From contig NZ_PHOA01000001.1 of NCBI RefSeq assembly GCF_003687455.1, forward strand, positions 19,370-83,369: a DNA stretch of 64,000 nt. Direction: 5' to 3'. The position numbers were made by a program, and so were the translations under genes. Origin of the DNA: Kocuria tytonicola (GTDB taxonomy: Bacteria; Actinomycetota; Actinomycetes; Actinomycetales; Micrococcaceae). Below the pieces are notes generated by a model. That model did not search any database. It was given only the letters and a program-made list of their open reading frames with translations, and was not told where the DNA came from. The first letter of the stretch is position 1; every line of letters begins with the position of its first letter. Of this stretch, positions 15,087 to 24,647 are shown one piece after another.

Positions 15087-17231
15087 CTAATCCCAAATCG
15101 AGGGGAGCCCAAATGCGCCATATTCTAAGGAATCAGCCAACGTCCTCAGCCTATTCACTGTGGCCTGAATTTCGCCCGGCCGATATGTCCGGTGCTTTGG
15201 ATCTGGAATCTCCTCCACCACCTCCAGCGCACCAGCTGCAGACACTGTCAGAGTTTCAAATCCAGCCACTAATTCATCAACAGTGGGCGCAATACTTGAA
15301 TTCCTCTCAATAAGCGATATGTCCCGGGCGGACACGGGCTCGGCATTGTCCCACTCTTCGCAGACCCGATGTATTATAAGCTTTATAATATCATTATTCC
15401 GACGATAAGTTTCGATCACTTCTGCAAGTTGGCGAGGACCGTTAGGCGCCCGGAAGATATGTGCTATAACGCTCGTCGGCAGGCCGAGGTAAAAAGCAGC
15501 CTCCAGAAGTTCAGCGAGCTCCTCAGTCAAAATCAAACTCCACGATTTGCGTGAGGCGATCTCCGTCAACGTGCCTTCAGCAAACCCTGGAGCGACGATG
15601 GCAACATAATCCGCGGAGTGCTTCTTCTGGTGAGAACTAATTGCCACGTCACTTACGCTCGTATGCGATATGACTCCCGATGACGTGGATTTGGCATCAA
15701 TTATAGCTGTACGAATGTCGCCACTTTCCTCGGTCCATCTAACTACAACATCCGTATCACCTGACCCGCCAATTTTTTTAGCCTCAAACCCGACCAGAGA
15801 AAACATTCGTTCAATCGCGAATTCCAGTGCCGAACCTGCCCCACGGCGACCGGCGCCAGGGTCGACTCCGCACTTTTTCACGTCCAATGCTGCTACCGCT
15901 ATTGAGTCATTTCGGGAGTCATCAGGTTTGCCCTGCTGAAGGCCGGCAACTAGGGGTTCAGCCGGGGAAGCGGTTTCGGTCGGTTCCGAAACCGGGAGGT
16001 CTTCGACGAATAGCCGCCCCAGCGATGTTGTTCGTATCGAGGAGTATGAGGATTCAACGAGCAGTCCAGCCTCTACAAGGAAATTAATTATCCATCGAGA
16101 TTTTTCACGATTCATACCAAACTGGGTGCTTCTTTCGTACACACCAGCTCGCGGCACCCCGTCCTTGGCGAAAACCAAGATTTCTCCGACGAACCTCATA
16201 TGGCCGTGAAGGATGCGCACAAAATCAATATACGAACCGGACCTAATCCAAGCAGCGGCTGCAGGAGTTGCTGTATAAATGCCGCGCCTCACTTCTTGGA
16301 TTAAGCCCGCAGCTCGCATGAAAGGCATCATGGAGTCCACGCTGCTGCGCTTAAGACCAAACCTTGTAGAAATGAAGGCCAGTAGTTCTTCGCGGGAAAT
16401 TGGATCGAGCGCAAAACTAACGCACGTTTGCATGTTCTCAATTTTGCATGGGTCAGACGCAGGGCTCGGCACCCAAATATTGTAGGTATTCCGACTGGCG
16501 TGCGCCTCTGGATGGTCGCGCAGGTTGTCCAACAGCGCCTGCACCTCAGCGGGCGCGGGGGGAATTTTTATGTTTGAATCAGATTCTTCAAAATAGGTAG
16601 CTACGGGGCTCACCAATTGCCAATCTGAAACCACTGTCCGGCCTAGCTGTGTTGCACCCAGTTTATTTTCAGGAAGCCATTCAACCATGCCCAAAACTTC
16701 CAGCCAGGTAGTCCTGGTGCGAATATTGGCTACCGATTTCCAAGTACTTAGGTGGTATTTTTCGACCAAATAGTCGAGTGCTTCTTTAGTAGTCAATGGT
16801 CGTTCAGTCAGAGCCAAGAGCAACTCCCCGAACAGCCTTACCCGTGAGGCGAGTATGCTGGCCAGTTCCACCTTTGATCGCGAGGAGAGTAGCGACCTCC
16901 CCTCATGCGAGAGGCCCAATCTTCCACCCTGATTTTGCACCAGCCCCATGGCAACCAAAGGGGATCCGATGCTCCTCCATGTGCGTCCCTGGGAATTACC
17001 GGAAATCGTTGCCGCCTCATCGAGACGAACTGTCCCTGCCTCTTTGAGAACCTCTAAAAGGTCTAATACACGATCGAAAAGGATCTCCTTAGACACCTTG
17101 AGGTCGGGTGCGGAGGACTTTTGCAGGCGCCAGAGTTCTCGCTCACGAGCTAGCCCATTCGTTTCCAAATTAAATCCACCTACATTCGAGCTACCACCTT
17201 GGGGAACCCCCTTTGGGAAGTTTATTTCCAT
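15087..17231 (-). CDS. Putative restriction-type nuclease: repeated winged helices plus PD-(D/E)XK domain
   Basis: 714 residues; I do not recognise a named family. The N-terminal two thirds contains about four segments that read as winged-helix modules (roughly 50-115, 120-205, 270-330, 335-412), each ending in a hydrophobic GL(V/I) and a basic or T-x-x-G-R wing such as AAGLIQEVRRGIYTATPAA. Residues 465-550 form a PD-(D/E)XK nuclease core: Glu470, GSGDTDVVV with Asp494, and IIDAKS with Asp512 and Lys514, followed by DYVAIVAPGF. A helical C-terminal domain follows. The layout recalls FokI-like enzymes (DNA-reading winged helices plus nuclease). Base composition is clearly more AT-rich than the neighbours, implying recent transfer. 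No methyltransferase is adjacent. ATG at 17231. Confidence 0.75.
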   Translation of the reverse strand: MEINFPKGVPQGGSSNVGGFNLETNGLARERELWRLQKSSAPDLKVSKEILFDRVLDLLEVLKEAGTVRLDEAATISGNSQGRTWRSIGSPLVAMGLVQNQGGRLGLSHEGRSLLSSRSKVELASILASRVRLFGELLLALTERPLTTKEALDYLVEKYHLSTWKSVANIRTRTTWLEVLGMVEWLPENKLGATQLGRTVVSDWQLVSPVATYFEESDSNIKIPPAPAEVQALLDNLRDHPEAHASRNTYNIWVPSPASDPCKIENMQTCVSFALDPISREELLAFISTRFGLKRSSVDSMMPFMRAAGLIQEVRRGIYTATPAAAAWIRSGSYIDFVRILHGHMRFVGEILVFAKDGVPRAGVYERSTQFGMNREKSRWIINFLVEAGLLVESSYSSIRTTSLGRLFVEDLPVSEPTETASPAEPLVAGLQQGKPDDSRNDSIAVAALDVKKCGVDPGAGRRGAGSALEFAIERMFSLVGFEAKKIGGSGDTDVVVRWTEESGDIRTAIIDAKSTSSGVISHTSVSDVAISSHQKKHSADYVAIVAPGFAEGTLTEIASRKSWSLILTEELAELLEAAFYLGLPTSVIAHIFRAPNGPRQLAEVIETYRRNNDIIKLIIHRVCEEWDNAEPVSARDISLIERNSSIAPTVDELVAGFETLTVSAAGALEVVEEIPDPKHRTYRPGEIQATVNRLRTLADSLEYGAFGLPSIWD

Positions 17232-17251
17232 TGCTTTGGTCTACGACTTAG

Positions 17252-18337
17252 TCAGACGTTAAACCGGAACTCCACCACATCCCCATCCTGCATCACATAC
17301 TCCTTGCCCTCCATGCGCACCTTGCCCGCGGCCTTCGCGTCGGCCATGGATCCGGCGGCCATGAGGTCGTCGTAGGAGACGATCTCCGCCTTGATGAAGC
17401 CACGTTCGATGTCCGAGTGGATGACTCCGGCAGCCTTGGGGGCGGTGTCGCCCTGGTTGATGGTCCACGCGCGGGCCTCCTTGGGGCCGGCGGTGAGGTA
17501 GGTCTGCAGACCCAGGGTGGAGAAGCCCACGCGGGCCAGCTTGTCCAGGCCGGACTCCTCCTGGCCCTCCATCTCCAGCATCTCGCGGGCCTCCTCCTCG
17601 GAGAGCTCCACCAGATCCGCCTCGAGCTTTGCGTCCAGGAACACGCACTGTGCGGGCGCCACCAGCGCCTCCAGCTCGGCCTGGCGCTCGGGCGAGGACA
17701 GCACGCCCTCGTCAGCGTTGAACACGTAGATGAACGGCTTGGCGGTGAGCAGGTTCAGCTCGCGCAGGTTGTCGGTGTCCAACTTCTCGGGCCCGGCGGC
17801 CTCGAAGATCGTGCGGCCCTCCGCCAGCACCTTCTCCGCGGCCTGGTACGCCGCGAGCTGCTCCGGCGAGCCCTTCTTGATCTTGACCTGCTTCTCCAGC
17901 TTGGGGATCGCGTTCTCCAGCGTCTGCAGGTCCGCGAGGATCAGCTCGGTGTTGATGGTCTCGCGGTCCGAGGCCGGGTCGATCTTGCCGTCCACGTGGA
18001 TCACGTCCGGATCGTCGAACACGCGGATGACCTGGGCGATCGCGTGCGCTTCGCGGATGTTGGCCAGGAACTGGTTGCCCAGCCCCTCCCCCTCGGACGC
18101 GCCCTTCACGATTCCCGCGATGTCCACGAAGGACACCGTGGCCGGCACGATCTTCTGCGAACCGTGCATCTCCGCGAGCTTGTCCAGCCGCTCGTCCGGC
18201 AGGTTCACCACGCCCACGTTCGGCTCGATGGTCGCGAACGGATAGTTCGCGGCGAGCACCGTGTTGCGCGTGAGCGCGTTGAAGAGGGTTGATTTTCCGA
18301 CGTTCGGCAGACCGACGATTCCAATAGTAAGAGCCAC
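17252..18337 (-). CDS. ychF: Ribosome-binding ATPase YchF (Obg-like)
   Basis: 361-residue OBG-family P-loop NTPase that prefers ATP and binds ribosomes. [14 protein letters not shown] is the P-loop, [11 protein letters not shown] the switch I region, and [19 protein letters not shown] the G3 motif; FNADEGVL stands in the place of the usual NKxD, as in true YchF. The C-terminal TGS domain ends [10 protein letters not shown]. The GTG at 18337 gives the normal [12 protein letters not shown] start; an ATG three codons upstream (18346) is possible. This core gene marks the right edge of the island. Confidence 0.97.
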   Translation of the reverse strand: MALTIGIVGLPNVGKSTLFNALTRNTVLAANYPFATIEPNVGVVNLPDERLDKLAEMHGSQKIVPATVSFVDIAGIVKGASEGEGLGNQFLANIREAHAIAQVIRVFDDPDVIHVDGKIDPASDRETINTELILADLQTLENAIPKLEKQVKIKKGSPEQLAAYQAAEKVLAEGRTIFEAAGPEKLDTDNLRELNLLTAKPFIYVFNADEGVLSSPERQAELEALVAPAQCVFLDAKLEADLVELSEEEAREMLEMEGQEESGLDKLARVGFSTLGLQTYLTAGPKEARAWTINQGDTAPKAAGVIHSDIERGFIKAEIVSYDDLMAAGSMADAKAAGKVRMEGKEYVMQDGDVVEFRFNV

Positions 18338-18544
18338 GGTCCGCATCCTACCGGCGCCGCCCGACGACGTCGCCACGCGACTCCGCGCCCCACCTCGCCT
18401 TTCCGTCCGGGCCACCGGCACGCCCCACCGTAGGCCGGGCGGTGCCGCCCCAGGGCGAAAGCCGCCCCTGTCCGTTCGGATCACCAGATACCGGCACGGT
18501 GGCCACCAGACCACCGACCCGCCGGGCACCTGCGAAACCACCCC

Positions 18545-18556
18545 TGACACATGTCA
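18545..18556. promoter_or_regulatory. Perfect 12-base palindrome TGACACATGTCA before the ABC exporter operon
   Basis: Lies 60 bases upstream of the ABC ATPase start in the 278-base divergent region with ychF. Perfect symmetry in a GC-rich background and its position suit an operator, possibly for the NarL-type response regulator encoded in the same operon. No direct evidence. Confidence 0.35.
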
Positions 18557-18615
18557 TGCCCCACTCGTGACAACCGACAGTTCGCCGCCCCTCCCCGAGC
18601 GGCGAGTCTGGACCC

Positions 18616-19557
18616 ATGAACCGCACCAACACCGCCACCACCCCCGCCCCGCGACCATCGGCCAACCCCGCGATCGAGGTCCGCGACGTCGTCAAGACCT
18701 TCCACACCCGCTCCGAGACGGTCCACGCCGTGAAGGGTGTCTCGCTCGAGATCCCGCGCGGCGCCGTCGTCGCCCTCCTGGGCCCCAACGGCGCGGGCAA
18801 GACCACCCTGCTGGACATGGTCCTGGGCATGACGGACCCCACCGCCGGAACCGTGGCCGTGTGCGGAGAGCCGCCCCGGAGCGCGACGTCGCACGGCCGC
18901 GTGGGTGCCGTGCAGCAGGTGGGCGGTCTGCTCCCGGACGTCACCGTGCGGGAGGCGGTGACCATGATCGCGTCCCTCTACCCGGACCCCCTGCCCGTGG
19001 CCGAGGCCCTCGAACGCTCCGGCGCCGCAGAGTTCGCCGGCCGGAAGATCTTCAAGTGCTCGGGCGGTCAGCAGCAGCGCGTGCGCTTCGCCCTGGCCCT
19101 GCTCCCCCGCCCCGAGCTGCTCGTGCTGGACGAACCCACCGCGGGCATGGACGTGGCCTCCCGCACCGCGTTCTGGGAGGCGCTGCGAGCGCAGACCGCG
19201 GACGGGCTCACGGTGGTGTTCGCCACGCACTACCTCCAGGAGGCCGAGCAGATGGCGGACCGTGTGGTCCTCATGGACGCCGGGCGCATCACGTTCGACG
19301 GCTCCGTCCACGAGCTGCGCAGCACGTCCCGCCACCACACGGTCAGCTTCGCGTGGCCGAGTGACGAGCCGGTTCCCGCGCTGCCTGGCGCTTCCAAGGT
19401 CACGCGGGCGCACGGGCGGGTGAGCGTGCGTACCCAGGACGCGGACGCCGTCGCCCGGGCCGTGCTGACCGGCACCGCGGCGAGCGAGCTGGAGGTGTCC
19501 CGCGGTGGCCTGGACGAGGCGTTCGCCGCGCTGCTGCGCCACGACGACACCGCATGA
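18616..19557 (+). CDS. ABC transporter ATP-binding protein (DrrA/CcmA-type exporter)
   Basis: 313 residues. Walker A GPNGAGKTT, Q-loop AVQQVGGLLPDVT, signature CSGGQQQR (Cys in place of the usual Leu), Walker B LLVLDEPTAGMD and switch His in FATHYLQEAEQ. The C-terminal 80 residues form the accessory domain usual in DrrA-like exporters. First gene of an operon with a permease, histidine kinase and response regulator, the arrangement of DesK/DesR-type or peptide-resistance exporters. The substrate cannot be deduced; lipids, drugs or antimicrobial peptides are possible. Confidence 0.95.
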   Translation: MNRTNTATTPAPRPSANPAIEVRDVVKTFHTRSETVHAVKGVSLEIPRGAVVALLGPNGAGKTTLLDMVLGMTDPTAGTVAVCGEPPRSATSHGRVGAVQQVGGLLPDVTVREAVTMIASLYPDPLPVAEALERSGAAEFAGRKIFKCSGGQQQRVRFALALLPRPELLVLDEPTAGMDVASRTAFWEALRAQTADGLTVVFATHYLQEAEQMADRVVLMDAGRITFDGSVHELRSTSRHHTVSFAWPSDEPVPALPGASKVTRAHGRVSVRTQDADAVARAVLTGTAASELEVSRGGLDEAFAALLRHDDTA

Positions 19558-19600
19558 CCCCGCCCATCCATCCCGAACCACCGACCCAGGAGTCACCGCC

Positions 19601-20359
19601 ATGTCCCTGACCTACACCGCCTACGACGTCCTGCGGAACCTCCGCGCCGTCTCCAACATGTTCTTCGTGGCCGTGCTGCCCGCCGTCCTGTTCGTCCTGT
19701 TCGGCGTAGCGCAGGGCTGGTCCTCCGCGTCTCTGCCCGGTGGCAACGTCTCCGCGTACGTGATGGTCTCCATGGCCGCGTACGGCGCCATCACCGCGAC
19801 CACCGGCATTGCCGGCAGCGCCGCGGTGGAACGGCTGCAGGGCTGGGGCCGCCAGCTGGCGCTGACGCCCATGGGCACCGCGGGCTACGCGACCACCAAG
19901 GTGACGGTGGCCATGACCCTTGCGGTGGTGCCCGTGCTCGTCGTGTTCACCGTGGGGCTCTTCACGAACGCCGCGATGGACGACCTCTGGCGCTGGGTGC
20001 TGAGCGGCGTCCTGGCTGTGGTGCTGTCCTCGGTGTTCGCCCTCTACGGCCTGGCCGCCGGTCTGATCTTCCGCTCGGACGCCGCCGTGGGCGCGGCGAG
20101 CGGGTGCCTGGTGGTCCTGGGGTTCTTCGGCAACGTGTTCATGCCGCTCTCGGGCGGACTGCTGGAGGTGGCCCGTTTCACCCCCGTGTATGGAATCGTG
20201 GGACTCGCCCGGTACCCCGTGACAGAAGGAACCGTGACCACCATGGACGGCATCCAGACCGACAGCGTGTGGCTGCTGCTCGCCAACACGGTGGCGTGGG
20301 CCCTGGTGTTCGGCGCCGCCGCCCTGCTGGCCGCCCGGAAGGCCACGGCCCGCCGGTGA
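19601..20359 (+). CDS. ABC-2 type transporter permease
   Basis: 252 residues with about six hydrophobic membrane spans (for example MFFVAVLPAVLFVLFGVAQ and VALVFG-like segments near the C-terminus), the ABC-2 permease pattern. ATG at 19601 with a CAGGAG site upstream. It follows the ATPase by 43 bases and its TGA overlaps the GTG of the kinase gene. It forms the membrane part of the exporter. Confidence 0.92.
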   Translation: MSLTYTAYDVLRNLRAVSNMFFVAVLPAVLFVLFGVAQGWSSASLPGGNVSAYVMVSMAAYGAITATTGIAGSAAVERLQGWGRQLALTPMGTAGYATTKVTVAMTLAVVPVLVVFTVGLFTNAAMDDLWRWVLSGVLAVVLSSVFALYGLAAGLIFRSDAAVGAASGCLVVLGFFGNVFMPLSGGLLEVARFTPVYGIVGLARYPVTEGTVTTMDGIQTDSVWLLLANTVAWALVFGAAALLAARKATARR

Positions 20360-21531
20360 GCACCTCTGCCAACCGCCCCCGCGAGGCGCGCACCCCGGAG
20401 CCCCACCACGAGCGCTCGGACCTGCTCTACGCCGTGGTGTGGCTGGTGTTCCTCCTCTTCCCGGCCACCGCGCTGGTGCAGAGCACCGCATCCACCGGCC
20501 TCAAGACCCTGGGCCTCACGGGGCTGGTCCTGTTCGCCGTGCTGTACACCGTGTCCTGGGTCCGTCAGATCCTGGTTCCGCAGGTGGGCCCGCTGCTCAA
20601 CGCCGTGCTCTGGAGCGCGGTCCTGGTCCTGGCGCTCCTGCTCGTGGTCCCCGCCTCGCCGTGGGCTCCCAGCAGCACCGCGCCGTTCTTCGTGGCCCTG
20701 TTCGTGTTCCGGCTGCCGCTGCGCCAGGGCGTCCCCGCCTCCGTGGTGGTGGCGCTTCTCGCCCTGGTCCCCGCGCTAACCCTGCTGCCCCGGGACCAGC
20801 TTGTGTGGCCGCTGTTCGCCGTGCTGCCCGCCTGGCTCATCATCCTGGCCTCCCGCGTGGCCATGGAGCGTTCGGAGGCCCACGAACGCCTCACCCGGGA
20901 GCTCGCGGTCTCCCGGCAGCGCGAGGAGGTGGGCCGGGACGTCCACGACATCCTGGGCCACTCCCTCACCGTCATCACCGTCAAGGCCCAGCTCGCCCAG
21001 CGCCTCGTGGAGACCGACCCGCAGCGCGCCGTCGCCGAGCTCGACGACGTCCTGGCCCTGTCCCGCGAGGCCCTCACCGACGTGCGCTCCACCGTGGACA
21101 GGATGCGCGAGCTGGACCTGGGCGTGGAGCTCGTGCAGGCCCGGGCTGCGCTGCGTGCCGCGGGCATCACCCCGCACCTACCCTCCTCCGTGCCTGCCCT
21201 GGACCCGACCACCCGCTCCGCGTTCGCGGGCATCCTGCGCGAGGCGGTCACCAACGTGGTGCGCCACTCGGGTGCCTCCCGCTGCCGGGTCACGCTCACG
21301 GGCACGTCGCTTCGCGTTGCGGACGACGGCGCCCGGGCCCGCGGTCTCGTGCCCACCGGCGACGCGGCGTCGTCGTGCTCCGGGAATGCCGAGGCGGAGG
21401 CCCGCGAGCCGGAGCTCCGCGAGGGCAACGGAATCCGCGGCATGCGGGAGCGTGCGCGGGCGGCAGGATGTGAGGTGACCGTCACCCGGAACCCCCGGGG
21501 CGGCACGACCGTGGAGGTGTTCCGGGCATGA
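20356..21531 (+). CDS. Sensor histidine kinase, NarL/DesK class
   Basis: 391 residues. About six N-terminal membrane spans form the sensor, followed by the HisKA_3 domain with the phosphoacceptor in REEVGRDVHDILGHSLTVI and an HATPase domain (REAVTNVVRHS N-box, GNGIRGMRERA G-box). Between N- and G-boxes there is an unusual polar insertion of about 30 residues containing DAASSCS, encoded in part by a copy of the dispersed GCGGCGTCGTCG motif. The GTG at 20356 overlaps the permease stop (GTGA). Confidence 0.94.
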   Translation: MSTSANRPREARTPEPHHERSDLLYAVVWLVFLLFPATALVQSTASTGLKTLGLTGLVLFAVLYTVSWVRQILVPQVGPLLNAVLWSAVLVLALLLVVPASPWAPSSTAPFFVALFVFRLPLRQGVPASVVVALLALVPALTLLPRDQLVWPLFAVLPAWLIILASRVAMERSEAHERLTRELAVSRQREEVGRDVHDILGHSLTVITVKAQLAQRLVETDPQRAVAELDDVLALSREALTDVRSTVDRMRELDLGVELVQARAALRAAGITPHLPSSVPALDPTTRSAFAGILREAVTNVVRHSGASRCRVTLTGTSLRVADDGARARGLVPTGDAASSCSGNAEAEAREPELREGNGIRGMRERARAAGCEVTVTRNPRGGTTVEVFRA

Positions 21532-22139
21532 GCGTGATCCGTGTGCTGGTCGCGGACGACCAGGCCCTCGTGCGCGCGGGTCTCGCCGCGCTGCTGGACC
21601 TGGAGCCGGACCTCACCGTGGTCGCGCAGGCGGCGGGCGGGCACGAGGCCGTGGCACTCGCCGCCCAGGAGTGCGTGGACGTGGCCCTGCTGGACATCGA
21701 GATGCCGGGGCTGACCGGCCTGGAGGCCACCGAGCAGATCGTCGCGGCGGGACGTGGGACGCGGTGCCTGATCGTCACCACGTTCGACCGCCCCGGCTAC
21801 CTGCGCCGCGCGTTCGACGCCGGGGCGTCCGGTTTTGTGGTCAAGGACACCCCCGCGCCCGAGCTCGCCGAGGCCATCCGCAGGGTCCACGCTGGGCTGC
21901 GGGTGGTGGACCCCGCGCTGGCGGAGAAGTCCCTGCTCGCCGGGCCCAATCCCCTCACCGCGCGGGAACGGGACGTGCTGCGCGAGGCTGCGGGCGGGGC
22001 GTCCGCCGGGCAGATCGCCAGAGCCCTGCACCTCTCCGCCGGAACGGTGCGCAACCACCTGTCCTCGGCCATCGGGAAGACGGGAACCGCCAACCGGACG
22101 GAGGCCGCCACGGTGGCGGCACGCAACGGGTGGTTGTAG
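21528..22139 (+). CDS. Response regulator, NarL/DesR family
   Basis: 203 residues. Receiver domain with acidic pocket (VADDQ), phosphoacceptor Asp56 in LLDIEMPG, Thr in IVTTFDR and Lys in FVVKDTP. LuxR-type helix-turn-helix at the C-terminus: LTARERDVLREAAGG and IARALHLSAGTVRNHLSSA. ATG overlaps the kinase stop (ATGA), so kinase and regulator are translationally coupled. Probably regulates the ABC exporter genes upstream. Confidence 0.96.
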   Translation: MSVIRVLVADDQALVRAGLAALLDLEPDLTVVAQAAGGHEAVALAAQECVDVALLDIEMPGLTGLEATEQIVAAGRGTRCLIVTTFDRPGYLRRAFDAGASGFVVKDTPAPELAEAIRRVHAGLRVVDPALAEKSLLAGPNPLTARERDVLREAAGGASAGQIARALHLSAGTVRNHLSSAIGKTGTANRTEAATVAARNGWL

Positions 22140-22328
22140 GGGCGCCGTCTGCCTGCGCATGGTCGTCAGCTCCGTCCAGACCTGCCGTGCAACCCTGTGC
22201 GGCCGCGCCACCAAGCGTCGATGCCCCCGGCGGACCCTGGCAACCACCCAGGGCACCGGTCCAGGGCCCGGACGATACCCCCTGCCCCGTCGCTTGTGCG
22301 TGTCGGACGCCCTTGTCACAGTGACCGC

Positions 22329-23531
22329 ATGGATGCTTCCGTGATGTCTCAGGTGTGGTGGTTGTGGGCGCTCTTCGCCCTGGTGGTGGGCGGTGTGGGC
22401 GGCTACGTCCTGGCCTCGCTGAGGAACACTCACCGGGAGTCGGAGCTGGAGGAGGCCCAGCAGCAGCGCCTCCAGGCCCTGCAGGAGGCTGCGGCCGCCC
22501 AGTCCGCGCGGGATCAGCTGGCGGACCGGGTGGAGTCCCTGGAGGCCCGCGCCGTGCAGGACCAGGACGTCATGCGTGCCCTGGCACCGCTCAACGAGCA
22601 GCTCTCCTCCGTGGGGCGCCACGTGAACCAGCTGGAACGGGACCGCGCCGCGCAGTTCGGCGCCGTGGCCCAGGCCCTGGAGGCGGCGCGCACCACGGAC
22701 CGGCAGCTGCTGCAGGCCACCGGCTCCCTGGAGTCCTCCCTGCGCTCCACCACGGCACGCGGTGCCTGGGGTGAGATGCAGCTGCGCCGCGTGGTGGAGG
22801 CCGCCGGGATGACCCGTCACGTGGACTTCACGGAGCAGACGGTGCGCTCCACGGACACCGGGGTGCAGCGCCCGGACATGGTCGTCAACCTCCCGGGCGC
22901 GCAGTCCGTGGTGGTGGACGCCAAGGCGCCCATGAGCGCCTACCTGGACGCCCAGGCGGTTCCCGCGGACGGCTCCCCCGAGAACGAGCAGCGCCGCGCC
23001 CAGCTGCTGGCCGCCCACGCCAAGGCCCTGCGCTCCCACGTGAACACGCTGGGCACCAAGAAGTACTGGTCCGCGGAGGAGAACTCCCCGGAGCTGGTGA
23101 TGTGCTTCGTGCCCGTGGAGTCCGCCCTGGCCGCGGCGCTCGATGCGGACGCCACCCTGCTGGACCACGCCGCACGCAGCAACGTGGCACTGGTGTCTCC
23201 GGTGTCCCTGCTGGCCTCGTTGAAGGCGGTGGCGTTCAGCTGGCGCCAGGCCACGCTCACCGACAACGCCCGGGAGCTGTACCGGCTCTCGCGGGAGCTC
23301 TACGACCGAATGGGGGCGGTGGGCAAGCACCTCTCGGACATGGGCGGCTCGCTGCGCCGGTCCGTGGAGGGCTACAACAAGCTGGTGGGCTCACTGGAGT
23401 CCCGGGTGCTGCCCTCCGCGCGGAAGATCGCGGAGCTGGACCCCACGGCCACGGACTTCGAGGCGCTGGGGACGAAACCCGTGGACGCCGTCCCCCGCCC
23501 GGTCACGGCCACGGAGTTCGTGACCGACTGA
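22329..23531 (+). CDS. rmuC: DNA recombination protein RmuC
   Basis: 400 residues: one N-terminal membrane anchor (WWLWALFALVVGGVGGYVLA), a long coiled coil (about 30-140), then the RmuC nuclease-like domain with RGAWGEMQLRRVVEAAGM, VVDAKAPMSAYLDA and VMCFVPVESALAAAL. RmuC family proteins limit inversions between short repeats and the core resembles a PD-(D/E)XK fold. Start ATG at 22329; ATG 22344 is an alternative. About 190 bases without a gene precede it. Its end faces ispH at 29 bases distance. Confidence 0.95.
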   Translation: MDASVMSQVWWLWALFALVVGGVGGYVLASLRNTHRESELEEAQQQRLQALQEAAAAQSARDQLADRVESLEARAVQDQDVMRALAPLNEQLSSVGRHVNQLERDRAAQFGAVAQALEAARTTDRQLLQATGSLESSLRSTTARGAWGEMQLRRVVEAAGMTRHVDFTEQTVRSTDTGVQRPDMVVNLPGAQSVVVDAKAPMSAYLDAQAVPADGSPENEQRRAQLLAAHAKALRSHVNTLGTKKYWSAEENSPELVMCFVPVESALAAALDADATLLDHAARSNVALVSPVSLLASLKAVAFSWRQATLTDNARELYRLSRELYDRMGAVGKHLSDMGGSLRRSVEGYNKLVGSLESRVLPSARKIAELDPTATDFEALGTKPVDAVPRPVTATEFVTD

Positions 23532-23560
23532 CGCAGGGCCCAGCTCTCGGAGCCTTGTGG

Positions 23561-24643
23561 TCAGCGTGTGGGGCGGGTGCCGCGACCGCCCAGACCGCGG
23601 GTGGTGTCCCCGTCCTGGGCGAGCTTGGCCCGCAGCTCCTTGGGCAGGGAGAACAGGATGTCCTCCTGGGCGGTCACCACTTCCTCCACGGAGCCGTAGC
23701 CGTACTCGGCCAGGAGGTCGAGCACCTGCTGCACGAGCACCTCGGGCACGGATGCACCGGAGGTCACCCCCACGGTGGCCACGCCCTCGAACCAGGACTC
23801 GTCCACCTGGTGGGCGAAGTCCACGCGCTCGGCCCGGGCGGCGCCGTACTCCAGCGCCACCTCCTTGAGCCGCACGGAGTTGGAGGAGTTGGCCGATCCC
23901 ACCACGATCACCAGGTCCGCCTGCGGGGCGATCTCCTTGATGGCCGCCTGGCGGTTGGACGTGGCGTAGCAGATGTCGTCGCTGGGCGGGTCGATCATGT
24001 TCGGGAACTTGGCGCGCAACCGGTTCACCGTCTCCATGGTCTCGTCCACGCTCAAGGTGGTCTGGGACAGCCACACCACCTTGTCCGGGTCCCGCACCTC
24101 GAGGGTGTCCACGTCCTCCGGGGAGTTCACGATCTGGATGTGCTCGGGAGCCTCACCGAACGTGCCCTCCACCTCCTCGTGGCCCACGTGGCCGATCAGC
24201 AGGATCTCGTAGTCGCTCTTCGCGAAGCGCACGGCCTCCCGGTGCACCTTGGTGACCAGCGGGCAGGTGGCGTCAATGGTGTTCAGGTTCCGCTCCTGTG
24301 CGGACTGCACCACGGCCGGGGAGACGCCGTGGGCGGAGAACACGAGCATGGCCCCCTCGGGCACCTCGTCCGTCTCCTCCACGAAGACCGCGCCGCGCTC
24401 CTCCAGGGTCTGCACCACGTGCTTGTTGTGCACGATCTCCTTGCGCACGTACACGGGCGCACCGTAGTGCTCCAGCGCCTTCTCCACCGCGATCACGGCC
24501 CGGTCCACGCCCGCGCAGTAGCCGCGCGGAGCGGCCAGCAGCACCTTGCGAGGCCCGGTCACGGGCGCGGCGGCGGCAACCTCCTCCGGAGTGCGGCGCA
24601 CCCGGGGAACGGTGGGCATGGACAGGTCAACCACGGTGGACAT
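23561..24643 (-). CDS. ispH: 4-hydroxy-3-methylbut-2-enyl diphosphate reductase IspH
   Basis: Last enzyme of the MEP isoprenoid pathway, reducing HMBPP to IPP and DMAPP with a [4Fe-4S] cluster. The three ligand cysteines are in [21 protein letters not shown] and [10 protein letters not shown]; the HGV motif (SAHGVSP) and GSANSSNS block are present. The ATG at 24643 follows a GAGG site; a GTG at 24673 would add ten residues. It is directly downstream of a membrane-protein gene whose stop (24648) almost touches this start. Confidence 0.96.
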   Translation of the reverse strand: MSTVVDLSMPTVPRVRRTPEEVAAAAPVTGPRKVLLAAPRGYCAGVDRAVIAVEKALEHYGAPVYVRKEIVHNKHVVQTLEERGAVFVEETDEVPEGAMLVFSAHGVSPAVVQSAQERNLNTIDATCPLVTKVHREAVRFAKSDYEILLIGHVGHEEVEGTFGEAPEHIQIVNSPEDVDTLEVRDPDKVVWLSQTTLSVDETMETVNRLRAKFPNMIDPPSDDICYATSNRQAAIKEIAPQADLVIVVGSANSSNSVRLKEVALEYGAARAERVDFAHQVDESWFEGVATVGVTSGASVPEVLVQQVLDLLAEYGYGSVEEVVTAQEDILFSLPKELRAKLAQDGDTTRGLGGRGTRPTR

Positions 24644-24647
24644 GTCC

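Noticed and set aside
7000..17000. CRISPR array or cas genes within the island
   Set aside because: No regularly spaced repeats and no Cas-like motifs were seen on either strand.
22140..22328. Small gene in the spacer before rmuC
   Set aside because: Open frames exist but none has a ribosome-binding site or protein-like composition; only short GC-rich inverted repeats are visible.
20565..23330. A minus-strand frame of about 920 codons opposite the kinase, regulator and rmuC genes
   Set aside because: Same artefact: composition follows the third-codon GC of the genes on the other strand, and no motif or ribosome-binding site supports it.
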